Shown one piece after another: positions 38,707-48,965 of a DNA stretch of 64,000 nt. The notes under the pieces are model-generated. The model saw only the letters and a list, made by a program, of their open reading frames with translations. It ran no database searches and had not been told where the DNA came from. This stretch comes from Planctomycetota bacterium. Lineage in GTDB: Bacteria; Planctomycetota; Planctomycetia; Gemmatales; HRBIN36. The translations under genes were made by a program, and so were the position numbers. The number at the start of each line of letters is the position of its first letter. Position 1 is the stretch's first letter. The DNA lies in assembly GCA_014584395.1 (NCBI GenBank), contig JACTMY010000010.1:186001-250000 (forward strand), written 5' to 3'.

Positions 38707-40047
38707 TCAGAGAATGTACTTGCCTAGGTCTTCGCGCTTGAGCAGCGGCTCCAGCTTTTCGCGGACAAAGGGACCTTGGAGGTTGAGCTTCTTCGGCCGA
38801 TAATCGGCGGACTCGAAGCTAATGTCTTCCACGACCCGTTCGATGATGGTATGCAGCCTCCTGGCGCCGATGTTTTGCTGCGTGCGGTTGACTTCATAGG
38901 CGATCTCGGCCATGGCCTTGATCGCTTCTTCCGCAAAGGTGATTTGCAGCCCCTCCGTTTGGAGCAATTCCGTATACTGCTTGGTCAAAGCATGTTGCGG
39001 TTCCGTGAGAATGCGAATGAAATCGTCCCGCGTCAGGTCCGTCAATTCGACGCGAATGGGGAACCGTCCCTGCAACTCTGGCATGAGGTCCGATGGCTTG
39101 CTTAAATGAAATGCCCCGGCGGCGATGAACAGGATGTGGTCCGAGCGCACCGGCCCATAGCGGGTTTGCGTCGTCGTTCCCTCGACGATGGGCAGCAAAT
39201 CCCGCTGCACGCCCTGCCGCGAGACGTCCGGGCCATGCGAGGTTCCGGTGCTGCCGAGCTTGTCCAATTCGTCCAGAAAAATGATGCCGTGGTTTTCGGC
39301 TAAAGCCACGGCTTTCTCAGCCACGACTTGCTTGTCGATCAGAGCCTCGCTTTCTTGGTCCAAGAGGATCTGCCGCGCTTCCTTGACCGTGACTTGCCGC
39401 TGCTGGGCCTGTTTGGGCAGGATTTTCTCGAACATGGATTGAAAATCCATGTCCATCTGCTCGAGGCCCATGCCGCCAAAGACCTGCACCGCCGGGGTCT
39501 TTTGCTCGATGGTCAGTTCCACCATGCGATCATCCATTTCCCCCGCCGCCAGCTTGGCGCGCATTTTCTCCCGCGACCGTTTGAGCCGCGCGGCCTCTTT
39601 TTCATCCGCTGGTTCCATTTCCCAGCGCGGCGGCGGCATGAGCAAGTCGAGCAGGCGATCCAGCACGCGCTCCTGGGCTTTGGTCTCGACCAGGCGGCGC
39701 TGCTCGTTGCGAACGATGCCGGCGGCTGTTTCGGCCAAGTCGCGGATCATGCTCTCCACGTCCCGGCCGTGGTAGCCCACTTCGGTGTACTTGGTCGCTT
39801 CCACCTTGATGAAAGGAGCGCCGACGAGCGCGGCCAGGCGGCGGGCGATTTCCGTTTTACCCACCCCCGTCGGGCCGATCATGATGATGTTCTTCGGCAA
39901 GATGTTCTTCTGCTGTTCCGGGGACAGTTGTGCGCGCCGCCAGCGGTTGCGAATGGCGATGGCGACGGCGCGCTTGGCCGCGGCCTGGCCTACGATGTGC
40001 TTGTCCAGTTCCGCCACGATTTCCTTGGGTGTCAATTCCGATGCCAC
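38707..40047 (-). CDS. hslU: ATP-dependent protease ATPase subunit HslU (GTG start)
   Basis: ELTPKEIVAELDKHIVGQAAAKRAVAIAIRNRWRR; MIGPTGVGKTEIARRLAALVGAPFIKVEATKYTEVGYHGRDVESMIRDL; C-terminal GKYIL. Confidence 0.96.
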   Translation of the reverse strand: MASELTPKEIVAELDKHIVGQAAAKRAVAIAIRNRWRRAQLSPEQQKNILPKNIIMIGPTGVGKTEIARRLAALVGAPFIKVEATKYTEVGYHGRDVESMIRDLAETAAGIVRNEQRRLVETKAQERVLDRLLDLLMPPPRWEMEPADEKEAARLKRSREKMRAKLAAGEMDDRMVELTIEQKTPAVQVFGGMGLEQMDMDFQSMFEKILPKQAQQRQVTVKEARQILLDQESEALIDKQVVAEKAVALAENHGIIFLDELDKLGSTGTSHGPDVSRQGVQRDLLPIVEGTTTQTRYGPVRSDHILFIAAGAFHLSKPSDLMPELQGRFPIRVELTDLTRDDFIRILTEPQHALTKQYTELLQTEGLQITFAEEAIKAMAEIAYEVNRTQQNIGARRLHTIIERVVEDISFESADYRPKKLNLQGPFVREKLEPLLKREDLGKYIL

Positions 40048-40108
40048 GCGTCGTTCCTTTATCGAAAGGCCTTCATGAACGATGCCGGAGTCTGGTGTCA
40101 GCCCGACT

Positions 40109-40663
40109 TCAAGCCAGTTCTTCCACGAGTATTTTTTGGTTGGTGTAGATGCAGATGTCCCCGGCAATCTCCAGTCCCCGCTGCACGATCTCGGCCGCCG
40201 TCAGGGACGAGGCATGGGCCAAGAGAGCCCGCGCCGCGGCCAGGGCGAAGCCGCCTCCGGAGCCAATGGCAACGATGCCATCGCTGGGTTGGATCACTTC
40301 CCCTGTCCCGGAGAGCAGCAAAATGTGCTCGCGATCGGCGGCGACGAGCATCGCTTCCAAGCGGCGCAGCACACGATCCGTGCGCCAGTCCTTGGCCAGT
40401 TCCACGGCCGCGCGGTGAATGCCGCCATGATGATCCGCCAACTTGGCCTCGAAGCGTTCCATCAAGGCGAAGGCATCGGCCGCGGCCCCGGCAAACCCCA
40501 CCAGCACCTTGCCATGATGCAGTCGGCGAATCTTATGCGCATCCTGCTTGACCACCTGGTTGCCCAACGTCACCTGCCCATCCCCGCCTATGGCGACGCG
40601 GCCTTGATGCCGGACGGCCAGGATCGTCGTGGCGTGGATAACGTCTTGCGGATGCGGCTTCAT
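40109..40663 (-). CDS. hslV: ATP-dependent protease peptidase subunit HslV with short N-terminal extension
   Basis: [74 protein letters not shown]; adjacent to hslU. Confidence 0.95.
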   Translation of the reverse strand: MKPHPQDVIHATTILAVRHQGRVAIGGDGQVTLGNQVVKQDAHKIRRLHHGKVLVGFAGAAADAFALMERFEAKLADHHGGIHRAAVELAKDWRTDRVLRRLEAMLVAADREHILLLSGTGEVIQPSDGIVAIGSGGGFALAAARALLAHASSLTAAEIVQRGLEIAGDICIYTNQKILVEELA

Positions 40664-40898
40664 GGTGCATTCTCCTGCATTGACATTATGGACTGTCGCC
40701 ACCGGCCACAAGTGGAAAGCGGCAAGGGCAAGACAGCCGCGAAGAGGCTTGTCCCCGCATTTTAGATTATCCTGTGCATTTTGCTCCGAGGCCTATTAAA
40801 ATGTTCGACAGATTAGCTTGGTTCCCACAAAAAGCGAGACCATCCTTGCCCCGCACATTTGCATGTCGCCAATTGGCGAGCTTTTGAAACGGAGGGTC

Positions 40899-41945
40899 AT
40901 GACCATGAAGCCCATCCATTGGCGTTTTGCCGCATGCTTGCTTTTGATGGGTCTGACATCGAACCTTATGGCGACCGCCGCCATGGAATCCAATCATGTG
41001 ATGGATCAAGGCAGTTTTTTTTCATCCGAGGCCATCCAAAAGGCCAACGAACAGATCGACCGCTTCATGACCAATGGCCGCCAGATCATCATCGAAACCT
41101 TTCCATCCATCCCCGACAACAGGAAGGCGTCTTTCAAAGAAGACAATAAGGAGCCCTTCTTCAAGGAATGGGCGATGGAGCGGATGCAAGAACGTCAAGT
41201 CAATGGGGTCTATGTGCTCATTTGCAAAGAGCCTTCGTTTCTCGAAGTGGGCGTTTCCAGTTCGGTCTTTCCGCGTTTGTTCAACGCCAATAACCGAGAA
41301 TTGCTAACCAAGGAACTGATCGCCCTTTTCAAGCAAAAGAAGTATGACGAAGGTTTGCTGATGATCACTCAGTCAGTTCCGCGCATGATGCGGGAAAACG
41401 CCCGCGGCGGCGTGCGCGTGGGCATGGTTCGCATCGAAGCCCCACCCGAGTTTGAACGCAAACTGGCCAGCGGGGAGATCAAAGCTCCTAACGCCGAACC
41501 AGAGCAAGGGTTTTCGATTCTGTGGATCGTGGCCGGGGTGCTGGGGATTTGGATCCTGTTTGGGTTAATCCGAGCGCTCCTGCGGCCAGCAACACCGCCT
41601 CAACAGGCAAGCGGCGCCATGGCCATGGAAGGCGCGGGGTCCGATCAAGCTGGTGGCTACGCCAGACCGACTCCCCTGTATGGCCGAGGGGGTGGCGGCT
41701 TTTTCAACACTTTCCTCGGCGGCATGTTTGGAGCCGCCGCGGGCCATTACATTTACGACTCATTCTTCCGCTCCGCACCCACGTCCAGCGGATCGGCTTT
41801 TGGCACGGGTGAAGTCACGCCGCCCGCCGCCGGTTCAGGGCCGGCTTATGGCGATCAATTTAGCCTGGGCGAGGACGACCGTTTCGGGGGCGGCGATTAC
41901 GGCGGCGGGGACTTTGGCGGGGACTTTGGCGGAGGAGAGTTCTAG
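40899..41945 (+). CDS. TPM-domain protein with Gly-rich C-terminus
   Basis: Signal peptide; ANEQIDRFMTNGRQIIIETFPSI; VYVLICKEPSFLEVGVSSSVFPR; TM helix; DFGGDFGGGEF tail. Confidence 0.75.
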   Translation: MTMKPIHWRFAACLLLMGLTSNLMATAAMESNHVMDQGSFFSSEAIQKANEQIDRFMTNGRQIIIETFPSIPDNRKASFKEDNKEPFFKEWAMERMQERQVNGVYVLICKEPSFLEVGVSSSVFPRLFNANNRELLTKELIALFKQKKYDEGLLMITQSVPRMMRENARGGVRVGMVRIEAPPEFERKLASGEIKAPNAEPEQGFSILWIVAGVLGIWILFGLIRALLRPATPPQQASGAMAMEGAGSDQAGGYARPTPLYGRGGGGFFNTFLGGMFGAAAGHYIYDSFFRSAPTSSGSAFGTGEVTPPAAGSGPAYGDQFSLGEDDRFGGGDYGGGDFGGDFGGGEF

Positions 41946-42035
41946 TTTGCGCGGGTCGATGGCGTACACCCCAAATAACACACATGCGTTTCGTTCCAGT
42001 TCACAAACATCCTTCCTCGGCGCGATGAACTGTTC

Positions 42036-42518
42036 ATGGCGACGTCATGCTTGTTCTGCGACAAGTTGGCCAAACATACTGGACCACCATCGGCGGATCC
42101 TGATTGGGTTTGGTCATTCCGCCATTCCACGGCCTGGCTCGGCCCCTGGCAGTATTATCACGGTTATTGCCTGCTGGTCGCTCATGAACATGTGACGGAA
42201 TTGTTTCATTTAAATGAATCGGTGCGGCTCGCTCTCATGTCCGAAATGGTACACCTTGCTCAGGCCATCGCCGAGGAGTTTCATCCCCGCAAGATGAACT
42301 ACGAACTGCTGGGAAATCAAGTGCCACATGTCCACTGGCATCTATTTCCACGCTACGAGGACGATCCTTGGGCGCTCAAGCCCGTTTGGCTCCGGATCGA
42401 GCAGGGCGAAACTTCTCCCGACCGTAAACGGGAATTGGAAGGCGACCCGCGCGACCGAGCGGATACCGTTCAACGATTGCATTATCGCTTATCGTTGACC
42501 ATGGGTGATCGAGCATGA
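42036..42518 (+). CDS. HIT-family protein
   Basis: CLFCDKLAKH; GYCLLVAHEHVTELFHL; NYELLGNQVPHVHWHLFPRY (HxHxH). Confidence 0.9.
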   Translation: MATSCLFCDKLAKHTGPPSADPDWVWSFRHSTAWLGPWQYYHGYCLLVAHEHVTELFHLNESVRLALMSEMVHLAQAIAEEFHPRKMNYELLGNQVPHVHWHLFPRYEDDPWALKPVWLRIEQGETSPDRKRELEGDPRDRADTVQRLHYRLSLTMGDRA

Positions 42519-43435
42519 CCCCTCTGCGCATCGCAACGCGCGGCAGCGCCCTCGCCCTTTGGCAAGCACGCTGGGTCGCAGATCGGCTGCGAACGCTTCA
42601 TGCCAGCCTCGCCATCGAACTGGTGGAACTCAAAACCATGGGGGATGAAAAATCCCATCTCCCCCTCGTCCAAATTGGGGGCCAAGGCGCTTTCACCAAG
42701 GAAATTCAACTCGCCGTGCTGCGCCGCCAAGCGGACGTGGCCGTGCATAGTTTGAAGGATTTACCCACGGAACCGATCCCTGGGCTTCGCCTGGCAGCCA
42801 TCCCTGAACGCGGCCCCGTGGGCGAGGCTTTCCTTTCCAAACGTCATAGACGATTCGTGGATTTGCCCCCGGGAGCCACGGTGGCCACGGGCAGCCCGCG
42901 CCGCCGAGCCTTGCTGCTGCATCGCAGACCCGATCTGAAGCTTGTCGAAGTCAGGGGCAACATCGACACGCGTTTGCGCAAATTGTCAGAACAGGGTTGG
43001 GATGGCATGATCCTGGCTGAGGCCGGCTTGACGCGTTTGGGGTGGCCCCATGAAATCAACGAAATTCTCGATCCCGCCTGGATGTTGCCCGCCGTCGGAC
43101 AGGGAGCCTTGGCCATTGAATGCCGCGAGGACGATGAGGCCGCGGCGGCCTTGGTGGCTCAACTGCATCATGCGCCAACGGGTTTCGCTGTGACGGCGGA
43201 ACGAGCGTATCTTCTGTCCCTTGGGGGAGGTTGCATGTTGCCCACGGGAGCAATAGCATCGGTGATTGACTCGACCATGACTTTGCAAGCCGTCTACGTC
43301 GAGCCTAGCGGCCGGTTTCGAATCGATGAAGCCGCCTCAGCCTCGATTGAAGAAGCGATCGACTTGGGACATCGCGTGGCTGGACAGATGCAAAACAGAC
43401 TCGCAGCCATGAATTCCAAGAACACGGCAGGTTGA
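42515..43435 (+). CDS. hemC: Hydroxymethylbilane synthase
   Basis: LRIATRGSALALWQARWVADRL; KEIQLAVLRRQADVAVHSLKDLPTE; GSPRRRALLLHRRPDLKLVEVRGNIDTRLRKL; ATGA overlap with the HIT gene. Confidence 0.95.
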   Translation: MTPLRIATRGSALALWQARWVADRLRTLHASLAIELVELKTMGDEKSHLPLVQIGGQGAFTKEIQLAVLRRQADVAVHSLKDLPTEPIPGLRLAAIPERGPVGEAFLSKRHRRFVDLPPGATVATGSPRRRALLLHRRPDLKLVEVRGNIDTRLRKLSEQGWDGMILAEAGLTRLGWPHEINEILDPAWMLPAVGQGALAIECREDDEAAAALVAQLHHAPTGFAVTAERAYLLSLGGGCMLPTGAIASVIDSTMTLQAVYVEPSGRFRIDEAASASIEEAIDLGHRVAGQMQNRLAAMNSKNTAG

Positions 43436-43551
43436 ACTGCTAAGCAGGCCCTGAATTCATAAAATGATCCCTTCATGGCTGGCAACATCATTGAGTTCGA
43501 TGGAAGCATGACGATGGCTTCATGAAGCCATTCAGGAGATTGGTTCCCAAC

Positions 43552-45732
43552 ATGGATAATAGACGCCTTTTAACTTTTTTTCTGGTCACGTTTGCAGCCA
43601 TCATTTTGATGATGCAGATCAAGAAAAGTCTTTTCCCGCCGCCCGCTCCCGTGCCCGTGGCCTCCCAAACTGCACCTCAAGACACTTCGACCGCGCCGGC
43701 GATCCAGTCACCGCCTGTTTCCGTTGATGCTTTCTTGACCGGCGCCTTGCAATTAACCAGCCCCGGCTGGCCCAGCCCGATCCTTACGGTGCTGACTCAC
43801 CCCCTGGTGGCGGAACAGGTTCAAAAGGAAGCGCAGCGCGCCCAGGCCATCGCCAAGGCCAAGGAAATGGACAAGGAATGGGAGAAAATCCCCGATGACG
43901 ATTTAGTCCTGGGCAATTCCGAAAGCAAGCTGCACGTCGTTTTCTCCAGCCGCGGGGCAGCGGTGCGGCGTTTAACCTTGAATCATCATCGCACTGCGAC
44001 TCGAGACTACGCCAAGCCAGACCCCTCTAAACAGCCTTTGGTTCTGCTCAGCGAGAATGAAGGCCAATCGGGCTTCGAGAACGAGGAACAGCGGCTTGCC
44101 CATCAGTCCTATCGTCTCGCCATAGAAAACGAAAAACTGTTCTGGCGCGTGTTGCCCGGCCACAATGAATCCCAAATCGCCTTCGAGGCTGAACTGCCTC
44201 ACCGCAACTTGCGCATCCGCAAACAGTTTTCCCTGGACCCGCAAGTCTATCACATGCAATTGGAACTGACGTTTTCCCCCATCGATCCGGCGCGCCCCAT
44301 CGCCTTCGATTATGAATTGCACGGACCCCGGGGGTTGGCCATCGAGGGCATGGCATGGAAGCAAATGTCGTTTCGCCAGGCGGTCACGTGCAGCGTCGAT
44401 CCCAATGACGTCCGCGTGGCCCAGCGCATTCTGGACGAACCGAAAATGATCGACCCGCAACGGGATAACAAGGCCCTGCCCCACATTTTCAATGACCCCA
44501 AAAACGACCGCATTTGCCAATATAGCGGGATCATGACCCAATATTTCTCGTCGCTGGTGATCGTGGATCGGCCCGAAAATCAGGTGCCGCCCCGGCACAT
44601 CGATCGCGTGATTCCCTATTACGTCCACAACGACCCCGATGCTTCGGAACGCCAGCTCGCCTTGCAAGGCCACGTCGGCGTCAAACTGGTTTCGCGGCCG
44701 CAAAAGCCGGAGATCGGCCAATCGGTCACCCATAAATACTTGCTCTTCGCTGGCCCAAGCAAGGTGCTGTTGCTGAGTTATGAACCGGACACCAAGCCGG
44801 GATTGACGGAGACCTACTCAAACCTGCATCTCAACCTAATCACGGACGCGCCGTTTTACAGTTGGACACAGTCCATCGGTTGGACTTCGGTCGTCGTCTT
44901 TTTCACCAATCTGATGCATCAGTTCCTGGAATGGCTGCATCGCGTGTTTGGCTCCTACGGCGTAGCCATCATCATCATGACGATCGTGGTCCGGGCCATG
45001 ATGTTCCCCATCAGCCGCAAGCAAGCGATCATGTCGCAAGAGACCTCCGCCAAGATGGCCAAGTTGAAGCCCGAGCTGAAGAAGTTGGAAGAAAAATACA
45101 AGAATGACTCCCAAGCACGCGGCGTGGCCCAGATGGAACTCTTCCGCAAGCATGGGGTCAATCCCCTTTCCGGCTGCACGGGGTGTCTCATTGTGATGCT
45201 GCAAATGCCCATTTTCATGGGACTGTATTACGCGCTCTATGAAAGCACGCACCTTCGCCTGGAAGGATTTCTTTGGACCAGCAACCTGGCTGCTCCCGAC
45301 ATGATGATCCGCTGGGCGGAGTGGCCGGGCATTGGCTGGTTCGTGACTAAGTTCCTTAACTTCGGCGACTTCTTCAATCTGCTTCCCATTGTGTCGGTCA
45401 TCCTCATGTACTGCCAACAGCAGATGATGATGCCCCCCGCCCTCGATGAGCAGCAGGCCATGCAGATGAAGATGATGAACTTCATGATGATTTTCATGGG
45501 CTATTTGTTCTACTGGATCCCTTCGGGGTTATGCATTTACTTCATCTTCAGCAGCGCCTGGGGCATGTTGGAGAGGAAATTCATCCCCAAACTGGTCCAC
45601 CATCACGCCAGTTCGGATGCCATCAAAGCGGGTGATAAAGCAGCCAAGACGACGCCGACCGCTCCAGGTTGGAAGAAAAAGCTGACCGATTGGATCGTGA
45701 AACTGCAAAAACAAGCCGACAAAAAGAAATAG
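43552..45732 (+). CDS. yidC: Membrane protein insertase YidC
   Basis: MDNRRLLTFFLVTFAAIILMMQIKKSLFP; periplasmic domain; GVAIIIMTIVVRAMMFPISRKQAIMSQETSAKMAKLKPELKKLEEKYKND; SGCTGCLIVMLQMPIFMGLYYALYES. Confidence 0.95.
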   Translation: MDNRRLLTFFLVTFAAIILMMQIKKSLFPPPAPVPVASQTAPQDTSTAPAIQSPPVSVDAFLTGALQLTSPGWPSPILTVLTHPLVAEQVQKEAQRAQAIAKAKEMDKEWEKIPDDDLVLGNSESKLHVVFSSRGAAVRRLTLNHHRTATRDYAKPDPSKQPLVLLSENEGQSGFENEEQRLAHQSYRLAIENEKLFWRVLPGHNESQIAFEAELPHRNLRIRKQFSLDPQVYHMQLELTFSPIDPARPIAFDYELHGPRGLAIEGMAWKQMSFRQAVTCSVDPNDVRVAQRILDEPKMIDPQRDNKALPHIFNDPKNDRICQYSGIMTQYFSSLVIVDRPENQVPPRHIDRVIPYYVHNDPDASERQLALQGHVGVKLVSRPQKPEIGQSVTHKYLLFAGPSKVLLLSYEPDTKPGLTETYSNLHLNLITDAPFYSWTQSIGWTSVVVFFTNLMHQFLEWLHRVFGSYGVAIIIMTIVVRAMMFPISRKQAIMSQETSAKMAKLKPELKKLEEKYKNDSQARGVAQMELFRKHGVNPLSGCTGCLIVMLQMPIFMGLYYALYESTHLRLEGFLWTSNLAAPDMMIRWAEWPGIGWFVTKFLNFGDFFNLLPIVSVILMYCQQQMMMPPALDEQQAMQMKMMNFMMIFMGYLFYWIPSGLCIYFIFSSAWGMLERKFIPKLVHHHASSDAIKAGDKAAKTTPTAPGWKKKLTDWIVKLQKQADKKK

Positions 45733-45741
45733 GTCGACGCC

Positions 45742-47391
45742 ATGATTGGCCTTCTCCCTTGCGGCGTATCGTGGTCCCTCCAGAGACTCGGCCGGATTAG
45801 CGCCGGGCTGCTCCTGGCCCTGCCCATTACGGCTTCTTTCTGGCTATCTTCAAGTCATGCCAACTCCGCCAACACGGCGCCCCCCTATCGCATCGAAATG
45901 GTCGGAGCCGTCGATGCCAGCGACTTCCCGCAGATTACCATCCGTTTTCAAATTCTCGACGCCGCAGGGAAACCGGCTGAGCAGCTGCCCAATGTCGATA
46001 TCGTCATTCACGAGGATCAACAGGAAGTTCATCGCCTCAAACCCTTGCGCCTCCGAGAGCATCCCACGTCCATGATGCTGGTGATCGACACCAGCGGCAG
46101 CATGACCCATCTAAACAAGATGACGGAAGCCAAGCGTGCTGCCGCCGACTTCCTCCATCGCATCGATCCGCAAATGCCTTGCGGCCTGGTGCTGTTTCAT
46201 CATGAACCCTATCTCACGGCGGCTCCCACCTTGTCCCGAATGGATTTGGCCCAACGGGTGGAGGCCGCCGTGGCTCGCGGAGGCACGGCGTATTTCGACG
46301 CCATCATGTCCGCCTTAGACGAACTGCCGTTGGCTGAGCCGGATCAACGCCAGGCAGTCGTGGTCATGACCGATGGCCGAGACGTCAACAGCCGCCAAAC
46401 GCTCACGGAAGTGATCGATGGCGCGCGAAAACGCAAAGTCCCTATCTACACCTTGGGCTTGGGCAAGCCTGGCGATGATTCCCTGGTTCGAACCGTCCTC
46501 GTGCTCGACCGCAGCGGCAGCATGCGCGAGGAAGGCAAATTCCACAACCTCTTGAAAGCCGCTCGGCGCTATATCGATTTGATGCCCCATGAATCCGCCG
46601 ATTCGACGATCATTGTTTTCAATGATCGTGTCGAGTTCGCCCTGAATCCGCCTAGCTTCACCAGCGACAAGGACAAACTCTTCGCCGCCCTGAACCGGAT
46701 TCGCCCGGAAGGCGAAACGCGGCTCTACGACGCCATCCATGAAGCCCTTAAATTGCTGGAAACCAGTCAAGATGGCTCGGAGCGCCGACTCAAAATGGCC
46801 GTCATTGCCCTGACGGACGGCATCGACAATCGCAGCATTCACCGCCGTTTCCAAGAGAGCGTCATCCCTCTCGCCAAGCAATGGCGGATTCCGATCCACA
46901 TGCTCGGCTTGGGGCGAGCGGAGGAGATCAATGAAGTTCACATGCGAACCATCGCCGAGGAAACCGGCGGTCACTATTTCCATGTCACTCACGGGGATCA
47001 GTTAACCGAAATCTTCGAACAACTTTCCATCGACTTGCATGACCAGGGAATCGATGAGGTTTCCTTGAGGCAACTGGCGCGGGAAACGGGCGGCGAATAC
47101 TTTCACGCCAGCGATGCCGATAAACTGCGCGAATTATTCAAACAGGTGGCGACCTCTCTCGAAAACACATACACCGTGACCTTTCGAAGTCTGCGCGATC
47201 GGCCCGACGGCACGGGCCGCAGCATTCGCATCACTTTTCTGGAAACCTCTCTCAGCAGCGGTTATAAAACCCATGGTCTGATCACGCCGATCAGCGATCC
47301 TGCATTGTATCTTGGCCTGTTACTGGGGCTGCTGGTGTTGCTGTTCTTGCCCGCGCTGTTTCGCCGTCGTCCCTCTTCCTCAACGAATTGA
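45742..47391 (+). CDS. Secreted/membrane protein with two VWA domains
   Basis: Two MIDAS motifs MMLVIDTSGSMTHL and TVLVLDRSGSMREE; C-terminal TM PALYLGLLLGLLVLLFLPALFRRR. Confidence 0.88.
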   Translation: MIGLLPCGVSWSLQRLGRISAGLLLALPITASFWLSSSHANSANTAPPYRIEMVGAVDASDFPQITIRFQILDAAGKPAEQLPNVDIVIHEDQQEVHRLKPLRLREHPTSMMLVIDTSGSMTHLNKMTEAKRAAADFLHRIDPQMPCGLVLFHHEPYLTAAPTLSRMDLAQRVEAAVARGGTAYFDAIMSALDELPLAEPDQRQAVVVMTDGRDVNSRQTLTEVIDGARKRKVPIYTLGLGKPGDDSLVRTVLVLDRSGSMREEGKFHNLLKAARRYIDLMPHESADSTIIVFNDRVEFALNPPSFTSDKDKLFAALNRIRPEGETRLYDAIHEALKLLETSQDGSERRLKMAVIALTDGIDNRSIHRRFQESVIPLAKQWRIPIHMLGLGRAEEINEVHMRTIAEETGGHYFHVTHGDQLTEIFEQLSIDLHDQGIDEVSLRQLARETGGEYFHASDADKLRELFKQVATSLENTYTVTFRSLRDRPDGTGRSIRITFLETSLSSGYKTHGLITPISDPALYLGLLLGLLVLLFLPALFRRRPSSSTN

Positions 47392-47397
47392 TCGGCC

Positions 47398-48804
47398 ATG
47401 TCGGCTCGCGCCTCGAACCTGACTCCCACGTTTCACCATCGTCTCGAAGACACGATCGTGGCCCAGGCGACGCGCTCGGCCCCAAGTGCCCGAGCCATTC
47501 TGCGCATCAGCGGCCCCGAGGGATGGCCCCGAATCCGATCCCGATGCGTGAGCGACGCACCCTGGCCAGAAACGCTCCCGCGACGTCGTTGGTTTTGCCG
47601 CTTTCAACCTTGGCAGCAGTGTGAAGCGATTCCCATCACAGTGCTGACCTGGCCCGGGCCGCGCAGTTACACGGGACAAGACCTCATCGAGCTTCATTTG
47701 CCAGGCAGCCCCGCCCTCGTCGAGGTTCTATTCACTTGGCTTTTGCAGCCGCCCCTGCGGCTCGCGGAGCCGGGCGAATTCACCCTCCGGGCTTTCCTGG
47801 CAGGCAAACTGAATCTGCTGCAAGCCGAAGCCGTTCATGGCTTGATCGAAGCACAAACGCAAGATCAATGGCGTGCTGCCATGGATCAGCTCACCGGCCG
47901 ATTGACCTCGCCGCTTGCATCCTTGCGTGAACGGTTGCTTCAGCTTCTGGCGGAGATCGAGGCCGGACTGGATTTTGCCGAGGAGGATTTGTCGTTCTTG
48001 CATCCAAACGAAGTGCAGCAGCAGCTCGCTGAATCTTTGACGGAGGTCGATCATTGCCTACGTGAAGCGGCAAAGTCAACTCCCAAGGATCGCCCATTTC
48101 GTGTGGTCCTGGCAGGCTCGCCCAATGCTGGGAAAAGCAGTCTCTTCAATGCACTCTTGCGCCGCCACGCCGCGCTGGTGAGCCCTCATCCAGGCACGAC
48201 GCGAGATTACCTGGAAGCCGCGATCTTGATCGACGAAGTACCCATCGAGTTGGTGGACACGGCTGGCTTGGCCGAAGTGGACGTCGATGACCATGCACAC
48301 GAAGTGGATCAACTCGCCCAACAAGTTCGTGGCCGCCTATGGTCAGAAGCGGATTTAATTTTGCTCTGCGTGGCCAGCCATGATACTGACAAAGCCGCTC
48401 AGCAGCGCTTGGAACAAGAGGTTTCCTGTCTCCCCATAGAGGTGCCCGTGATGCGCGTGCTCACCAAGGCCGACCTGGGGACTGTTGAACAGCCAGGCTT
48501 TTTGTCCACAAGCATGATGACTGGCCAGGGACTAGCTGAGCTTCAATCGATGATGTTGCAACAAGCGCGGCGCAGTCGAACGCTGGCCAGCGGCAGTTCG
48601 AGCCTGCGCCGATGCCTTGCCCAGTTGGCAACCACGAAGCAGCATTTGGAACAATGCCAGCAAATAATTCTGCTCTCAGAACCGGCCGAATTGATGGCGT
48701 TCGAGTTACGCTTGGCCGTCGACGCCCTGGGCCAAATCGTTGGTTCGGTTTACAGCGAGGACCTGCTCGACCGCGTCTTCAGTCGCTTCTGCATTGGCAA
48801 GTAA
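47398..48804 (+). CDS. mnmE: tRNA modification GTPase MnmE
   Basis: DTIVAQATRSAPSARAILRISGP; GEFTLRAFLAGKLNLLQAEAVHGLI; VVLAGSPNAGKSSLFNALLRRHAALVSPHPGTTRDYLEA; C-terminal FSRFCIGK. Confidence 0.95.
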   Translation: MSARASNLTPTFHHRLEDTIVAQATRSAPSARAILRISGPEGWPRIRSRCVSDAPWPETLPRRRWFCRFQPWQQCEAIPITVLTWPGPRSYTGQDLIELHLPGSPALVEVLFTWLLQPPLRLAEPGEFTLRAFLAGKLNLLQAEAVHGLIEAQTQDQWRAAMDQLTGRLTSPLASLRERLLQLLAEIEAGLDFAEEDLSFLHPNEVQQQLAESLTEVDHCLREAAKSTPKDRPFRVVLAGSPNAGKSSLFNALLRRHAALVSPHPGTTRDYLEAAILIDEVPIELVDTAGLAEVDVDDHAHEVDQLAQQVRGRLWSEADLILLCVASHDTDKAAQQRLEQEVSCLPIEVPVMRVLTKADLGTVEQPGFLSTSMMTGQGLAELQSMMLQQARRSRTLASGSSSLRRCLAQLATTKQHLEQCQQIILLSEPAELMAFELRLAVDALGQIVGSVYSEDLLDRVFSRFCIGK

Positions 48805-48965
48805 CCATGGAATGCATTTTTTTGCGTTAATCCCAAATAGATGCACCTTGCCCTCAACGAACTTGACGACCTTTGCTTCCCGCCATTAGGATGGTTAAAC
48901 TGCGTGCGATATCCTCGGATCCATCATGCCTGTTGTTCGACTCCTTGCGAGAAATGGAGTGCCTC

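Noticed and set aside
39328-40551. 407-aa plus-strand ORF opposite hslU/hslV
   Set aside because: Antisense to two confidently identified genes.
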